Notes under the pieces: model-generated
Seen by the model: the letters and a program-made list of their open reading frames with translations, nothing else
Database searches by the model: none
Told to the model about the DNA's origin: nothing
Program-made: the position numbers and the translations under genes
Shown here: positions 15,262 through 15,317 of the stretch, piece by piece
Layout: each line of letters begins with the position of its first letter
Numbering within the stretch: position 1 is the stretch's first letter
Assembly (NCBI GenBank): GCA_040235555.1
Contig: JBECKZ010000146.1
Location: 1 to 15,317, forward strand
Length of the DNA stretch: 15,317 nucleotides
Reading direction: 5' to 3'
Origin: RI-92 sp040235555
Lineage (GTDB): Bacteria > Pseudomonadota > Gammaproteobacteria > UBA6429 > Thiohalophilaceae

Positions 15262-15317
15262 TCAGGCGGTTTTTGCCTCGTCAGCCGGTACGTGCTTTTT
15301 CTTGTAGTCATCGATTG
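15262..15317 (-). CDS. iscU: Fe-S scaffold protein IscU, C-terminal end only
   Basis: Only the last 17 codons and the stop are in the window. They read IDDYKKKHVPADEAKTA, which fits the C-terminal helix of IscU (E. coli and relatives end with a similar ADYK pattern), and the position directly before iscA is the iscU position. The cluster-binding cysteines and the LPPVK motif lie outside the window, so the call rests on the tail and on gene order. Confidence 0.85.
   Translation of the reverse strand, partial: IDDYKKKHVPADEAKTA

Overview
The window reads as a chromosomal segment of a free-living gammaproteobacterium outside the Enterobacterales; species is not called. The evidence is gene order: an ISC iron-sulfur cluster (iscU-iscA-hscB-hscA-fdx-iscX) followed on the same strand by ndk, rlmN, a PilF/PilW-type pilotin, rodZ, hisS, yfgM, bamB and der. 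This is the order known from Pseudomonas-like and related gammaproteobacteria. PilF suggests type IV pili, and BamB and the outer-membrane barrel show a Gram-negative envelope.

Right and centre (about 3766-15317, all on the minus strand, so transcribed right to left). The end of iscU enters at the right edge. iscA, the co-chaperone/chaperone pair hscB-hscA, ferredoxin fdx and iscX then build and deliver Fe-S clusters. A GC-rich hairpin between iscX and ndk probably ends the isc transcript. From ndk to der the genes are tightly packed, with several 4-base start/stop overlaps. They cover nucleotide balance (ndk), rRNA/tRNA methylation (rlmN, itself an Fe-S radical SAM enzyme), pilus secretin assembly (pilF), cell shape (rodZ), tRNA charging (hisS), periplasmic and outer-membrane protein biogenesis (yfgM, bamB) and ribosome assembly (der). 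The gene usually found between rodZ and hisS, ispG, is missing; only 34 bases lie there.

Left (1-3756). This is the accessory part. An ECF sigma factor and an overlapping single-pass membrane anti-sigma candidate lie on the plus strand, convergent with der. Divergent from them are a small DUF2784 membrane protein and, 96 bases further on, a large gene with no familiar name that runs off the left edge. Its product has a signal peptide, an Ig-like N-terminal region, and then a long series of amphipathic beta strands typical of an outer-membrane barrel, with an EF-hand-like calcium loop in one extracellular-type insertion. I infer, but cannot show, that the sigma/anti-sigma pair may control the divergent envelope genes.

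No tRNA, rRNA, CRISPR array, insertion sequence or prophage was seen. The least explained parts are the barrel gene with its internal terminator-like inverted repeat, the sigma/anti-sigma module, and the ispG gap.
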